64,000 nucleotides of DNA from Psychrobacter sp. 28M-43 (GCF_014770435.1 NZ_CP061739.1:1798001-1862000); one strand, 5' to 3'; counted from the stretch's first letter, positions 1 through 10,141 are shown. The notes: generated by a model from the letters alone, not told the origin. Numbers and translations are program-made.

Positions 1-463
1 TCACACTAGCAATATCGCTAATCTCGTTTTCGAAATGCGCGTTAAAGCTGGTTGGTGAGCTATTAGCAAATACATATTTAATATAATTTGCATGCTGAAT
101 AGCTATATTGTCTAGCTCTGTATCCACGGATAAACCATTTAGACCACAGCTGGTTCTTGCTAGACTAAACTGATTATTTGCACTTAATGCTGCTTGTACA
201 TTATTAACGGCTGACCAATTTTCTTCCTCATCAGGAATACTATCGCTTGGCTCGTCACTCTGACTAGTAGGCGTCGCTATAATCGGAGCAGAAGTAATAG
301 GTTCTGACGTGGTTGGCTCGTCAGTTTCATCACTTTGTGAACTGTCTGGTGTATTAGCAGATGTAGAACTGCTGTCAGAATCACCGCCTCCGCCGCAAGC
401 GCTGAGAAATATCGTTAAAAATAGCACTGCAGCAAGATTTTTCTGAGAAGTATAAGAAGTCAT
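1..463 (-). CDS. CAP/SCP-like lipoprotein, C-terminus outside window
   Basis: I translated this minus-strand gene by hand. It starts at 463 with AGGA six bases upstream and is still open at position 1, so the C-terminal part is missing. It begins with a lipoprotein signal peptide ending in LSAC (Cys about residue 23), then a Gly run and a low-complexity Ser/Thr/Asp/Glu/Pro linker of some 50 residues. After that comes a segment with the spacing of a CAP/SCP (cysteine-rich secretory/PR-1) domain: a Gly-Leu turn (CGLNGL), a helix with QHANYI, and a later histidine near NAHFE. Bacterial CAP lipoproteins are surface or periplasmic proteins of mostly unknown function. The lipobox is clear; the CAP assignment is moderate because the diagnostic second half is cut off. 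Confidence 0.65.
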   Translation of the reverse strand, partial: MTSYTSQKNLAAVLFLTIFLSACGGGGDSDSSSTSANTPDSSQSDETDEPTTSEPITSAPIIATPTSQSDEPSDSIPDEEENWSAVNNVQAALSANNQFSLARTSCGLNGLSVDTELDNIAIQHANYIKYVFANSSPTSFNAHFENEISDIASV

Positions 464-798
464 CGCTCATCCTATAAAATAATAACCTGCTTATGAAAAG
501 CAATGAGAATAAAAATCAATTACAGAGTAGTTAGTGGTTGATTTAACAGTGTTTTATTTCAATATAATATCTATTGTATTACAAATTATGAACTTTTGCC
601 CATTATTTTGTAAAAAAACATGCTACTCGCTGATTGCAAGTAACAGGTTTTTTTTAGGTCTATAAATTAACACTAAGCATAGGCTATTTTTAAGGCAAAA
701 ATATCATCTATAGAGTACGATTCCTTTGTATCCGCTATAGAGTCACTTTTTCATGAACACGTTTCTATAATCACTTTTCTATAACCACTTGTTTATAG
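464..798. other. Intergenic spacer, no gene seen
   Basis: AT-rich spacer between the CAP-like lipoprotein start and the 3' end of rnhB. It should hold the lipoprotein promoter, but I could not pick out a convincing -35/-10 pair. Two CTATAGAGT copies lie near 708 and 737, and a second weak repeat (TTTCTATAA) lies near 765-785. No open frame with a ribosome binding site is visible. Confidence 0.4.
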
Positions 799-1677
799 CT
801 ACTGTATTTCTAAAGCCTTTCTCACTGGTGCAAAACTACGTCTATGCGTTGGCAAGACACCATATTTTTCGATTGCTTCCATGTGCGCGCGTGTCGGATA
901 GCCTTTGTGTTTGGCAATACCGTATTCCGGATATTGAATATCCAGTGCATACATCGATTCATCACGACTTACTTTTGCCAATATACTGGCCGCTGCAATA
1001 CTAGTATGACGCGCATCGCCTTTTACCCACGCTTGGCAATCAATCGCAGATGGCGCCACCTCTAGCTTTTTAAAACTATCATAGTTCAAATCAGGGCAAC
1101 GATTTCCATCAAATAGTACTTCGATTTTGAATTGATCGAGCGACGTACTGTTATCATTTCCAGTAGTCGAAAAGCTTTTAAAAATTACTTCTAGCAATGA
1201 TTCAGTACATAAGCGCATACCAAGCATTGTTGCTTGCAAGATGTTCACTTGATCGATTACTGCTGCCGGTATATCGGCGATGATATAACCGATAGCATGT
1301 TGTTGAACCAATGGATAAAGGATATCGCGCTTTTTTTCACTCAGTTGTTTGGAGTCTGTCAGTATCGACAACGGCGTTTCTTTAAGCGGTTGTTCTTCAA
1401 TTAGACCTGACCAAGTCGCCGGTAATATTGCCGCGGCAACATTGACGCTGCCTAGTAACGGCCCGCGTCCTGCTTCATCGACACCGATTTGTAGTATTGA
1501 TTGCTCCGTCATTTGGTTATCATTAGTCAGATATTGAGTAAGCAGCTCAGCGGTATTCATTTGCCCATATAAACGTATGGGCGCTGCTAACTGAATATAT
1601 TGTCCTTTGACATCAATGTGCTCAATATTGATGTCAATTACTTGAGCTGAGCTTTCTGTACTGTTTTGAATATACAT
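799..1677 (-). CDS. rnhB: Ribonuclease HII
   Basis: Cleaves the RNA strand of RNA-DNA hybrids and removes misincorporated ribonucleotides, in the cytoplasm. The signature [14 protein letters not shown] carries the first two catalytic acidic residues. [12 protein letters not shown], the D of VLFDGN and the [16 protein letters not shown] helix follow as in the family. The core is about 230 residues, but the frame extends well upstream. It can begin at 1746, overlapping the end of lpxB by 47 bp, at ATG 1677 (just after the lpxB stop), or at ATG 1512 right before the core. I chose 1677 as the first start that avoids overlap; none has a strong Shine-Dalgarno. The roughly 55 extra residues are unlike the family. 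Immediately downstream of lpxB, so probably co-transcribed with it, as in many proteobacteria. Confidence 0.9.
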   Translation of the reverse strand: MYIQNSTESSAQVIDINIEHIDVKGQYIQLAAPIRLYGQMNTAELLTQYLTNDNQMTEQSILQIGVDEAGRGPLLGSVNVAAAILPATWSGLIEEQPLKETPLSILTDSKQLSEKKRDILYPLVQQHAIGYIIADIPAAVIDQVNILQATMLGMRLCTESLLEVIFKSFSTTGNDNSTSLDQFKIEVLFDGNRCPDLNYDSFKKLEVAPSAIDCQAWVKGDARHTSIAAASILAKVSRDESMYALDIQYPEYGIAKHKGYPTRAHMEAIEKYGVLPTHRRSFAPVRKALEIQ

Positions 1678-1699
1678 AATATTAGAAGGTCTTTCTTGT

Positions 1700-3016
1700 T
1701 TAATTAGGATGGATGGTATCGGTATTTTGGATAAACCACTGTTCAATCACGCTGTTTGCAGGCTCATGGTTACTTTGCTGTTGTAATGACTGCTTTGTCA
1801 CTAGTAAGTCATGTAATTGCTCGACATAAGCGCGTGGTTGCAGCAATCGCATTACGGTGCGGCAAATATTGTCACCGCTCGCCTGCTCTTGAATCAGCTC
1901 AGGTACAATCGGTGCATTAGCCAATATATTGGGCAATGCCACATATGGTACCTTTACCAGACGCTTGGCTATTTGGTAAGTCAGCTGATTTAATTGGTAA
2001 ACCACTACCATCGGCCGTTCAAGCAGCATTGCCTCCAGCGTTGCTGTCCCAGATGCCAGCATCACGATATCTGATGCCGCCATGGCATGTTGGCTAAATT
2101 CCGGCTGGGTATCATCATAGACCACCACAATTGCTTCACGTAGCTGTTCTGAGCGTTGGTCGATCACTTCTTGTACGATATATTGATGGTTTTGATCGAC
2201 CGTTGGAATGATGAAGCACAGCTTAGGATCTAACAGGATTAACTTTTGGATGCCATCAAGCATCAATGGCAGAATAGCTGTAATTTCACCGCGCCTAGAA
2301 CCTGGCATTACACAAATAAGCTGACTTACATCATCGAAGCGTTCAATAAAAAACTGCTGCAACCCATCGTTGTCCCAAACGAGCTCACTGCGACGTTGAT
2401 TGATTGGTGTATCGATTAGGTTCTGATCAATGGTTCGCAGTAATGGATGACCCACACAGATCGCTGGATGGTTATGTCGCTCATAAACTGGCAACTCAAA
2501 CGGGAATAGACATAGCACCAAATTGGTCGCCGCTTTAATATTATGGATACGCGACTCGCGCCATGCCCAGATAGAAGGACTGACGTACTGCACACAGAAT
2601 ACGCCTTGGGGCTTTAGTTTTTTGGATACTCGCAAATTAAAATCAGGCGCATCAATACCGACGAACCAATCAATATTGGCAGCCTTAAATGCGCTCAGTA
2701 GCTCACGGCGCGCTTTAAGCAAATCGGGTAGCTGCGACATGACTTCAACCAGACCCATCACTGCCAAACGCTCTAATGGGAAAATACTCTGTAGCCCTTG
2801 CGTCTGCATTTTCGTACCGCCTACGCCTACCCAGACAATATCATCACGTAGATTATTCATTTGCCGCATAAAATCTGCACCCAAACTGTCACCAGATACC
2901 TCACCTGCGACGATGCCTATCACTAGCGGCGTAGCATTTATATTTGCTACTTGAGAATCCGTCTCGGCTTGATGAATGAGGTCAGTATGGTGATGAGACG
3001 TAGCAGAATCTGTCAT
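1700..3016 (-). CDS. lpxB: Lipid-A-disaccharide synthase
   Basis: Inner-membrane-associated GT19 glycosyltransferase that joins UDP-2,3-diacylglucosamine and lipid X to give the lipid A disaccharide. Visible family features are [13 protein letters not shown] near residue 38, GVGGTKMQ, the hydrophobic [11 protein letters not shown] stretch, IDAPDFNLR, the [13 protein letters not shown] block, [15 protein letters not shown] and the ASGTATLE region near the C-terminus. Length (438) is slightly above the usual 380-400 because of about 30 polar residues before the first beta strand. The start at 3016 has GAGAG upstream. rnhB follows directly. The neighbours usually upstream (lpxD, fabZ, lpxA) are not in this stretch. 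Confidence 0.95.
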   Translation of the reverse strand: MTDSATSHHHTDLIHQAETDSQVANINATPLVIGIVAGEVSGDSLGADFMRQMNNLRDDIVWVGVGGTKMQTQGLQSIFPLERLAVMGLVEVMSQLPDLLKARRELLSAFKAANIDWFVGIDAPDFNLRVSKKLKPQGVFCVQYVSPSIWAWRESRIHNIKAATNLVLCLFPFELPVYERHNHPAICVGHPLLRTIDQNLIDTPINQRRSELVWDNDGLQQFFIERFDDVSQLICVMPGSRRGEITAILPLMLDGIQKLILLDPKLCFIIPTVDQNHQYIVQEVIDQRSEQLREAIVVVYDDTQPEFSQHAMAASDIVMLASGTATLEAMLLERPMVVVYQLNQLTYQIAKRLVKVPYVALPNILANAPIVPELIQEQASGDNICRTVMRLLQPRAYVEQLHDLLVTKQSLQQQSNHEPANSVIEQWFIQNTDTIHPN

Positions 3017-3380
3017 GACAAGCTCTCGATATTAGAAATACACAAAATAAAATAAACCGTTATTATAAAATATAACGTAATAAATCAGCGATACGACCTC
3101 ACGGATAATGTGCACACTCATCCGTACTGTTTTAATGCCACAGTTTGGGCCACCCATCGCTAATGTTGCTATCATACTTGACGATGATACAAATAGCGAA
3201 ATTCACGCATAAAATCTGAGCGTTATGCATCAAAAGCTCAACCAACTCTTATTAATAGATAGAAAAACCAAATGCTAAACGTGCATTTAGAACGTCAAAT
3301 ATCATGCTAAGTCTCTATAAGTATAACTAAGTTTTAGTTTTCTCATTCCAGTTATCAGTCAATTAACTGCTCGACTACCC

Positions 3381-3409
3381 TTGTCAACCAACACTTTTGT
3401 CCGCATAAT
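3381..3409 (+). promoter_or_regulatory. Sigma-70-type promoter of the DAHP synthase gene
   Basis: TTGTCA at 3381-3386 and CATAAT at 3404-3409 are separated by exactly 17 bp. Each hexamer matches the consensus at five of six positions. It lies about 36 bp before the ATG at 3446. The rest of the 429-bp gap between lpxB and this gene is AT-rich. A small hairpin (ACGGAT 3101-3106 with ATCCGT 3120-3125) is the only other structure I noticed; no leader peptide with Phe, Tyr or Trp runs was found. Confidence 0.6.
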
Positions 3410-3445
3410 GAATGTTCCTATAAATCAGCTAGACGATATATAACC

Positions 3446-4528
3446 ATGACAACATCAGTTACCCATAATGCAGATATTGACGACGTGAATATTGAAAAAT
3501 TTATTCCTTTGATTACCCCCGCCGAGCTAAAAGCCGAGCTGCCTCTGTCAGACGACGCGTATAACACCGTACTAAAAGGTCGTAATACTATTCAAGATAT
3601 CTTGGACGGTAAAGACAAGCGTTTGTTTGTGGTCATTGGCCCTTGCTCTATTCACGATATCAAAGCCGCTCACGAATATGCCGATCGTTTGGCCGTATTG
3701 GCAAAAGAAATCGAAGACAGTGTATTTGTGGTCATGCGTGTTTATTTCGAAAAACCTCGTACGACGGTTGGCTGGAAAGGCATGATCAACGACCCTGACA
3801 TGAATGACAGCTTTGATATAGAAAAAGGTTTGCGCACGGCTCGTAAATTGCTACTTGATCTGAATGAAAAAGGTCTACCTTGCGCGACCGAAGCACTTGA
3901 TCCAAATACACCGCAGTACATTCAGGATCTAATCAGCTGGTCAGCCATTGGTGCACGTACCACTGAGAGCCAAACGCATCGCGAAATGAGCTCTGGCTTA
4001 TCATGTCCAGTTGGCTTTAAGAACGGTACTGATGGTGGTATGACGGTTGCTGTAAATGCCATGCAAGCGGTTAAAGAAGGTCATAGCTTCTTAGGTCTAT
4101 CATCAGATGGTAAAGTCTCTATCATCAAATCTAAAGGTAATCCTTACGCGCACGTGGTACTTCGCGGTGGTAACGGCAAGCCTAACTATGATGAAACTGC
4201 GGTAGCCCAAGTTGAAAATGAGCTAGCAAAAGGCAAGACCAATAGCAAGATTATGATTGACTCAAGTCATGCTAACTCAGGTAAAGACCCTTACTTACAA
4301 CCGATGGTTATCAAAAACGTTGCTGAACAAATCCAAAATGGCAATAAATCAATTATCGGTATGATGATTGAGAGTCACTTAAAAGGCGGCAATCAAAAAC
4401 TGACTGCTGATTTGAGCCAGCTTGAGTATGGTAAATCAATCACCGATGGTTGCCTAGATTGGGATAGTACCGTCACAGCATTACGCGAATTGCGGGATAT
4501 GGTAAAAGATGTACTACCAAATCGCTAA
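3446..4528 (+). CDS. aroG: 3-deoxy-7-phosphoheptulonate (DAHP) synthase, class I
   Basis: First step of the shikimate pathway: condenses phosphoenolpyruvate with erythrose 4-phosphate. The 360-residue length and the blocks GPCSIHD (metal-ligand Cys), RVYFEKPRTTVGWKG (substrate-binding Lys/Arg), GARTTESQTHREM, PVGFKNGTDG and DSSHANSGK are those of the AroF/AroG/AroH-type enzymes. Which aromatic amino acid inhibits it cannot be read reliably from sequence alone, so the symbol marks the family rather than the isozyme. Single-gene unit: promoter at 3381-3409 and a strong terminator at 4565-4603. No clear Shine-Dalgarno precedes the ATG. Confidence 0.93.
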   Translation: MTTSVTHNADIDDVNIEKFIPLITPAELKAELPLSDDAYNTVLKGRNTIQDILDGKDKRLFVVIGPCSIHDIKAAHEYADRLAVLAKEIEDSVFVVMRVYFEKPRTTVGWKGMINDPDMNDSFDIEKGLRTARKLLLDLNEKGLPCATEALDPNTPQYIQDLISWSAIGARTTESQTHREMSSGLSCPVGFKNGTDGGMTVAVNAMQAVKEGHSFLGLSSDGKVSIIKSKGNPYAHVVLRGGNGKPNYDETAVAQVENELAKGKTNSKIMIDSSHANSGKDPYLQPMVIKNVAEQIQNGNKSIIGMMIESHLKGGNQKLTADLSQLEYGKSITDGCLDWDSTVTALRELRDMVKDVLPNR

Positions 4529-4564
4529 TAGCTATTCGCGATAATTTATCGTCGAGCAAGCAAT

Positions 4565-4603
4565 AAAAAGCCCCTTTTGCACTAATGCGAAAGGGGCTTT
4601 TTA
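4565..4603 (+). terminator. Rho-independent terminator after aroG
   Basis: Stem of AAAAGCCCC.. paired with ..GGGGCTTTT, about 15 bp with one G-U pair, around a six-base loop, followed by T residues. The A-rich left flank means it could also stop transcription arriving from pepN on the other strand. Confidence 0.85.
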
Positions 4604-4762
4604 TTTATGAACATCTTATAAGAAACACTCTATTCTAAAACTTGATTAGCAATGACTAGCAACGATACATGTTTCGTTAATTGGTCAGAGCTAACCTTAT
4701 TCTGGAGATGGTATTTTTATAACATTAATATTGCATTTCAATGCATATTGCACTGCTCTCAA

Positions 4763-7405
4763 TTAGCTATTTGCAGCACCTAATACACTCTCCAAGCTTT
4801 CGAGCACATGTTTAGATGAGACATTCTTCTGTAAATCTACCAGCTGCTCATGCGCCATTTGACGGCGAGGCTCAGTCAACGTATTCCAGCGGGCCAGTAC
4901 TTGCAGTAAGCGTGAGGCTAATACAGGATTGGCATCATCTAATTTCTGAATCACGCCTGTATACATCTCTAGACCTTCTGCCGTCCAGAGTACCGTCGGT
5001 TGCGAGCTAAAAGCGCTGACAACTGAACGGACACGGTTAGGCGTATTCCAATCAAAGTCCGTGTGCGTCAGTAGCGACTTGACCATATCAGGCGTTACAT
5101 CGTCAGCGGCAGCTTGTACACTGAACCACAGATCGATAACCAAATCATTTGCTTGGAAACGCTCATAGAAGTCTGCTAAGTACTTATCTGCACCTGTCAA
5201 TTGATGATTGACCATGGCCTTCAATGCACCAAAGCGCTCAGTCATACAGCTCGCATTATCATACTGCTGCTGTGCCCAGTCTGCTGCATCATCCACATTG
5301 GCAGTCAACGCCATATCGAGTACGACATTACGCAGTGCACGAATACCTCGAGCTTCAGCGCTGTCCTCATAAGACTGCATTGGCAGGTTATTGTACAGCT
5401 CAGCCCATTGGCCTTTTAACTTATCAGCCACTTGCTTGTATAGCCCATCGCGCTGCTCTTTAACCAACACTGGATCGTAGTCTTGAGAAATAGCAGAAGC
5501 CAACTCTTGCGCTGATGGAATATCAAGTAACCGTGCCGCTAGCATCGCATCGTCAGCCGCTAAGACAGGCAGCGTCTGCGCCAATGCTTCTAGGTATACA
5601 TCAGGGCTGCTCTTCTTACCTTGGCCTTCCAGCAAAATACGATTTACCAGCATTTGAGTAACCTGCCAGCGGTTAAATCCATTAGTTTCATGCTTAAGCA
5701 AAAACGCTAAGTCTGCATCTTGGTAGTCATAGTTAAGCTGTACTGGCGCACTAAAATCACGTAGTAATGATACGACAGGCTCGCTCGCAACGTTTTCAAA
5801 GACAAAGGTTTGCGTCGCCTCGTCAAGCAATAACATACATTCAGCGACGATAGCGCCTGAGTCTTTATCAAACAATGCCATTGCTACAGGTATCGGCAAT
5901 GGTTTTGGCGCATCAAAGCCTTTGACATGGCGTGTTTGCTGATTCAAAGTGATGGTCAGCGTCTGTGCTGCGCTATCATAGGTTTGAGAACCCGATACCA
6001 CTGGCGTACCAGGTTGACGATACCAATCAATAAAATTCTCGATTTTGTCATCAGTGATACTCAGTGCTGATAAAAAGTCCTCAACCGTTACCGCTTGTCC
6101 ATCATAACGACGGAAATATTCGTCTGTTCCTTTGCGGAAATCATTTGGCCCTAACGTATTGGCAATCATACGCACAATTTCAGCGCCTTTCTCATAGACA
6201 GTCGTCGTATAAAAATTATTAATCTCAACAAAACTCTCTGGACGTACTGGATGCGCTAATGGACCTGCATCTTCGCTGAATTGATGTGCACGCAAGGTCG
6301 CCACATCATCAATACGCTGTACCGCACTTGACTGTTGGTCTGCTGAGAATGACTGATCACGGTAAACGGTAAAGCCTTCTTTCAAGCACAGTTGAAACCA
6401 ATCGCGGCAGGTAATACGGTTACCAGTCCAGTTATGAAAATACTCATGAGCAATAATGGCTTTTACGCTAAAACTGCGTGCATCGGTGGTTGTTTCAGGG
6501 CTAGATAACACACAAGCGGTGTTAAAAATATTCAAACCCTTATTTTCCATTGCACCCATATTGAATTGGCTGACCGCCACAATCATATAGCGATCTAGAT
6601 CGTAGGCTCGCCCGTAATTGACCTCATCCCATTTCATCGCATCTTTTAGGGCTTGCATACCGACATCACATTTATCGATATCAGCAGACTTGGCATACAA
6701 CTCAAGCAAGACTTCTCGACCTTCGCTGGTCGTATAAGAATCTGTCAATACATCTAAATCGGCAACCACACAGGCAAATAGATAGCTTGGCTTATTGGTT
6801 GGATCATGCCAGATTGCGTAATGACGGTCGGGCGCATCGGCTACTTCACCTGCTTCGACTAAGTTACCATTGGCCAATAACGTCGGATAGCGCTTATCTG
6901 CTTCAAGTCGCGTGGTAAATATCGCTAGCACATCAGGGCGATCAGGATAGAAAGTAATCTTACGGAAACCTTCTGGCTCGCACTGCGTCACAAACATCGT
7001 GTCGTCACCACTACCTGCCATATATAAACCTTCAAGCGCGGTGTTGGTCTGTGGGCAGATACGCACTTGAATGTCTAAAGTAGCTCGCTCAGGGGCATTA
7101 TAAATCGTCAGCTTACCCGCTTCCTGCTGATAATCCTCAGTGCTCAGCGTCTTACCATTCATCGTAATCGTTAGCAGCTCTAATGACTCACCAAATAAAA
7201 CAATATCCCCTGCCGTTTGGCGTACCATCTCAAGCTTACTGTCTACCTGCGCGTAGTCTTCAAACAGCTTAATATCTAAATGTACTGTCTCGACATCAAA
7301 ACTTGGTTTGGTATAGTCTTTTAGATTAATCTTACTTGGCGCATGAGGCGGTACATCTGGCATTTCAGGATTGATGATTTGTGCATCAGTTTCAGCAGTA
7401 GACAT
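4763..7405 (-). CDS. pepN: Aminopeptidase N (M1 family)
   Basis: Cytoplasmic zinc aminopeptidase that removes N-terminal residues from peptides during protein turnover. The exopeptidase motif GAMEN is at residues 284-288. The zinc motif HEYFH is at 320-324, with the third ligand Glu343 nineteen residues on. The long helical C-terminal domain is complete, and 880 residues is the normal length for the proteobacterial PepN branch. AGGAC precedes the start at 7405. Transcribed alone, convergent with aroG. Acidic and full length with nothing unusual. Confidence 0.95.
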   Translation of the reverse strand: MSTAETDAQIINPEMPDVPPHAPSKINLKDYTKPSFDVETVHLDIKLFEDYAQVDSKLEMVRQTAGDIVLFGESLELLTITMNGKTLSTEDYQQEAGKLTIYNAPERATLDIQVRICPQTNTALEGLYMAGSGDDTMFVTQCEPEGFRKITFYPDRPDVLAIFTTRLEADKRYPTLLANGNLVEAGEVADAPDRHYAIWHDPTNKPSYLFACVVADLDVLTDSYTTSEGREVLLELYAKSADIDKCDVGMQALKDAMKWDEVNYGRAYDLDRYMIVAVSQFNMGAMENKGLNIFNTACVLSSPETTTDARSFSVKAIIAHEYFHNWTGNRITCRDWFQLCLKEGFTVYRDQSFSADQQSSAVQRIDDVATLRAHQFSEDAGPLAHPVRPESFVEINNFYTTTVYEKGAEIVRMIANTLGPNDFRKGTDEYFRRYDGQAVTVEDFLSALSITDDKIENFIDWYRQPGTPVVSGSQTYDSAAQTLTITLNQQTRHVKGFDAPKPLPIPVAMALFDKDSGAIVAECMLLLDEATQTFVFENVASEPVVSLLRDFSAPVQLNYDYQDADLAFLLKHETNGFNRWQVTQMLVNRILLEGQGKKSSPDVYLEALAQTLPVLAADDAMLAARLLDIPSAQELASAISQDYDPVLVKEQRDGLYKQVADKLKGQWAELYNNLPMQSYEDSAEARGIRALRNVVLDMALTANVDDAADWAQQQYDNASCMTERFGALKAMVNHQLTGADKYLADFYERFQANDLVIDLWFSVQAAADDVTPDMVKSLLTHTDFDWNTPNRVRSVVSAFSSQPTVLWTAEGLEMYTGVIQKLDDANPVLASRLLQVLARWNTLTEPRRQMAHEQLVDLQKNVSSKHVLESLESVLGAANS

Positions 7406-7771
7406 ATGGTGTCCTATTATTATCAGTGATTTGGTTATAAGTTATTTTTACTGGGAATGAGTAATATCATTTCGCTATTTGCAGAAGGCACTACTGTTAA
7501 GAAAGACTTAAGTCTTTAAGCTAACTAATCAGCTAAGCGCTTAATAAGCTAAGCACATACACAAAACTTTGCAATGATTAAGCTAATTTTTATTACTAAT
7601 TTGGTTTTCTCATCAAGCTTATAGCTAGATTGACCTAAATCGCTAAATTTCAAGTATGTAGAATAAGATATCGTCGGTTCAAGATGATTTAAATATGAAA
7701 CATACGTTATCAATTGGATAATGTCGTTGAAAATGATTTAATAGTCATACTGATGACCAATCATTTAACTA
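7406..7771. other. Divergent intergenic region pepN / unknown gene
   Basis: AT-rich spacer that must carry both divergent promoters. It contains a perfect 16-bp palindrome AAAGACTTAAGTCTTT at 7502-7517 and, just after it, a partial repeat of GCTAAGC (about 7533-7555). These may be operator sites, but no regulator can be named. No credible small gene was seen. Confidence 0.4.
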
Positions 7772-8392
7772 ATGGCCTATTATATGACAAAAAATACGGT
7801 GAAACGCGCAGACATTACCCTACCTTTACTTATAGAGTATGTTGACGCGCTACTACCCTCATTGACGACTCAGGCAGAACAGTCACCTGAGCATAACAAA
7901 GATAATAATGAGGCTTTATGGGTAATACATAACCATGCGGATTTATTAGCACTACAAGCACAACTTGACGATACTACATCTACTAATGAGAACACTGAAG
8001 CGAGGCTGAACGCACGACACTTATCAACGTTATCAGATCTTGCTAAACAGCATGTACCTGATCGTTATGAGCTTGCTTGCTTTTGGCTTCCCACCTTGTC
8101 AGAAGAGCTGACTCAACACTATGTGCCTCTACTCATGCGCTACCGTGACCTGTATGCCGCGCATTTGCTTATTGCATTGGACAGCTCGATAGACTTAAAA
8201 CCTTACGGCTTTACGCCATTTGATATATTGAATGAGCTATCTCTAAATATTGATGATATTCAATCTATTACCTCATCAACCGTTACTGCGACGCTTTGGC
8301 AGTTTAATCTATATGACTACAAACAGCTGCCAAATTGGCTCAATGCTGACTACTGGGCCAACCCTGAAAACTGGGGCAAGCACCGCTGGTAA
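7772..8392 (+). CDS. Conserved hypothetical protein
   Basis: Soluble 206-residue acidic protein without signal peptide or membrane segment. After a polar, poorly conserved-looking stretch (residues 45-80), it has DRYELACFWLP, a helix LLMRYRDLYAAHLLIALD, the turn GFTPFDILNEL, and a Trp/Asn-rich end (NWLNADYWANPENWGKHRW). The end pattern and the 'RYRDLYA..' block resemble small gammaproteobacterial DUF proteins (possibly DUF6231, from memory and unverified). It lies 140 bp upstream of pal but has no obvious link to the Tol-Pal system. No Shine-Dalgarno is visible before ATG 7772 or the alternative ATG 7784. Confidence 0.75.
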   Translation: MAYYMTKNTVKRADITLPLLIEYVDALLPSLTTQAEQSPEHNKDNNEALWVIHNHADLLALQAQLDDTTSTNENTEARLNARHLSTLSDLAKQHVPDRYELACFWLPTLSEELTQHYVPLLMRYRDLYAAHLLIALDSSIDLKPYGFTPFDILNELSLNIDDIQSITSSTVTATLWQFNLYDYKQLPNWLNADYWANPENWGKHRW

Positions 8393-8533
8393 TACACTCA
8401 ATTTTATCTATCGTAATTTACAGTAAAAATACTTACATAAATTAACAGTTAGTATATGATAGATAGAGATTGCCTAAGTTTTATCGGAAGCAGTTTAAAA
8501 AAACAAATTTAATTAAAATTTTAGGAGCTCGTC

Positions 8534-9052
8534 ATGTCAATCAGTTTTTCTAAGATCGCTGTTCTTGCTGTGCTATCAAGCGCTGTTGCGATAACCACCG
8601 GTTGTGCTACCAAACGTTCTACCTCAGAAGTTGTCGTTGCCCCACTAGGTATTCCAGGTGGCCAAGTTGGCTACAATGGTGCGGTTATCGTTGATAACTC
8701 AAACGCTGTCATCACTGGCGCTGAGAATATTCAAGCAGTGGTCTACTTTGCCTTTGATAGCAGCGAAATTACTGCTCAATCAGCGAGTGTCCTTAACCAA
8801 CACGTAAGCCTGCTCAATTCAAACCCAGCAGCGACTGTCGTTATCGCAGGTCACACTGATGAGCGCGGTAGCCGTGAATACAACATGGCACTAGGTGAGC
8901 GACGCGCACAAGCTGCACGTAACTACCTTGCTGCTCAAGGTGTCACTGCAAACAACATCCGTGTGATTAGCTATGGCGAAGAGCGCCCTGCAGCGGCTGG
9001 CAACACAGAAGATGCGTATGCACAAAACCGTCGTGCTGAGCTGTCTTACTAA
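8534..9052 (+). CDS. pal: Peptidoglycan-associated lipoprotein Pal (OmpA-like domain)
   Basis: Outer-membrane lipoprotein that anchors the envelope to peptidoglycan and works with TolB and TolA. The signal peptide ends with a TTGC lipobox (Cys about residue 24). The C-terminal OmpA domain shows VYFAFDSSEI, the peptidoglycan-binding AGHTDERGSREYNMALGERRA block and the NRRAEL end. AGGAG sits eight bases before the ATG. The protein is 172 residues, normal for Pal. The rest of the tol genes are not adjacent; pal is followed by its own perfect terminator, so it forms a single-gene unit here. Confidence 0.93.
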   Translation: MSISFSKIAVLAVLSSAVAITTGCATKRSTSEVVVAPLGIPGGQVGYNGAVIVDNSNAVITGAENIQAVVYFAFDSSEITAQSASVLNQHVSLLNSNPAATVVIAGHTDERGSREYNMALGERRAQAARNYLAAQGVTANNIRVISYGEERPAAAGNTEDAYAQNRRAELSY

Positions 9053-9081
9053 GCATTGTTTATAGCGTTCGATAGTTTAAT

Positions 9082-9114
9082 AAAAGCCCAGTAATAATAT
9101 ATTACTGGGCTTTT
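9082..9114 (+). terminator. Terminator after pal
   Basis: Perfect 14-bp stem (AAAAGCCCAGTAAT and its complement) with a five-base loop at 9096-9100 and a T-run at the end. Confidence 0.9.
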
Positions 9115-9260
9115 GATATTTTTGACCCGATAATTAAATATAGATTATTTAGACATAGCTATTGAGATATGACTATCTACGTATCAAATACATAGCGTTC
9201 AGACTTACGCAATTTTATATATTCAATTCTATAATAATCGTTTTTGATAACTAGTAATAT

Positions 9261-10073
9261 ATGCCGACTTCCAACCTTACCCAGATACAGTACACTCAAC
9301 TCGACACCACGACATGGTGTGTGACGGCTCAAGTGAGCGAGTCAATCAGTCATTTAGTCACTGGAAGCTTGTGGAAAAAGTCATTATGGTTGTCATCGTG
9401 TAATACGTCGTATAAAGACATCATCAAGCTCAATAGTCTAAATTGGTACTATCAGGTGGCGACAGCACCTAAACACTCAGTACCTGCTCTAGCGCGTAAA
9501 CAACGTCAGCAGCAGCGACAAGGTGTCAGGCAACTATTGCAAGAGCTGCTCAAAAAATTAGAAATAGATGACACCTTGGATGAGTCAAGCTTTCCCTATC
9601 GGCTCGTCAACAGTCAGCATTACGTATGCTTTAGCCATACAGGAGCTGGTAGTTCAAAGCAAACCACAGAATCGAATCAGACAAATTTTACGTATTTACA
9701 CAGTAAAATAGCGGTTGTTATCAGTCGTCAACGCCCTGCTGGTATCGATATAGAGGCCAATAATATTGCATGGCATGTAGTCAAGCGTTTCTACTCAGAG
9801 AGTGAGTTGACTATTTTACAGGAGCTATCTACAGATCAGCGAGAACGCACTGCCAAACTCTTGTGGCAAATAAAAGAAAGCTTTATCAAAGTCAACCAAT
9901 ATACATTAGCTCAAGGCTTGGGTATGGATTACTCTCACCTTATTCCTGGCTTGATTGAAAATAATAAAGAGATTAACGCTTCTTCCCTACTCAGTAATAT
10001 CGAGGATACGAAGCGCCAATCTGTTTACCGTATTGCCACGTTACAATCGCAGCAAACTGTCATCGTTTTTTGA
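9261..10073 (+). CDS. 4'-phosphopantetheinyl transferase, Sfp/EntD type
   Basis: Transfers the phosphopantetheine arm of CoA to a serine of carrier proteins. The superfamily motifs are present: GIDIE at residues 161-165 (Mg-binding Asp163) and WQIKESFIK at 202-210 (Glu206 and Lys210 of the W-x-x-K-E-x-x-x-K motif). FPY...NSQHYVCFSHT upstream matches the family's N-terminal half. There is a basic Gln/Arg segment at residues 79-99. The target carrier protein is not in this window; no NRPS or PKS gene is near. The start at 9261 has no good Shine-Dalgarno and could be slightly downstream. The stop codon lies inside a short imperfect tandem duplication (10065-10093). Confidence 0.85.
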   Translation: MPTSNLTQIQYTQLDTTTWCVTAQVSESISHLVTGSLWKKSLWLSSCNTSYKDIIKLNSLNWYYQVATAPKHSVPALARKQRQQQRQGVRQLLQELLKKLEIDDTLDESSFPYRLVNSQHYVCFSHTGAGSSKQTTESNQTNFTYLHSKIAVVISRQRPAGIDIEANNIAWHVVKRFYSESELTILQELSTDQRERTAKLLWQIKESFIKVNQYTLAQGLGMDYSHLIPGLIENNKEINASSLLSNIEDTKRQSVYRIATLQSQQTVIVF

Positions 10074-10141
10074 GCAAGGTTTTCTGAGCAAAGTTCAACC
10101 CTGATTTCAGAATATCTTTCAATACTTTATCTTAAGCATAA

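Noticed and set aside
3101-3125. Possible attenuator upstream of DAHP synthase
   Set aside because: The hairpin is weak, lies far upstream of the likely promoter and has no leader peptide with aromatic codons.
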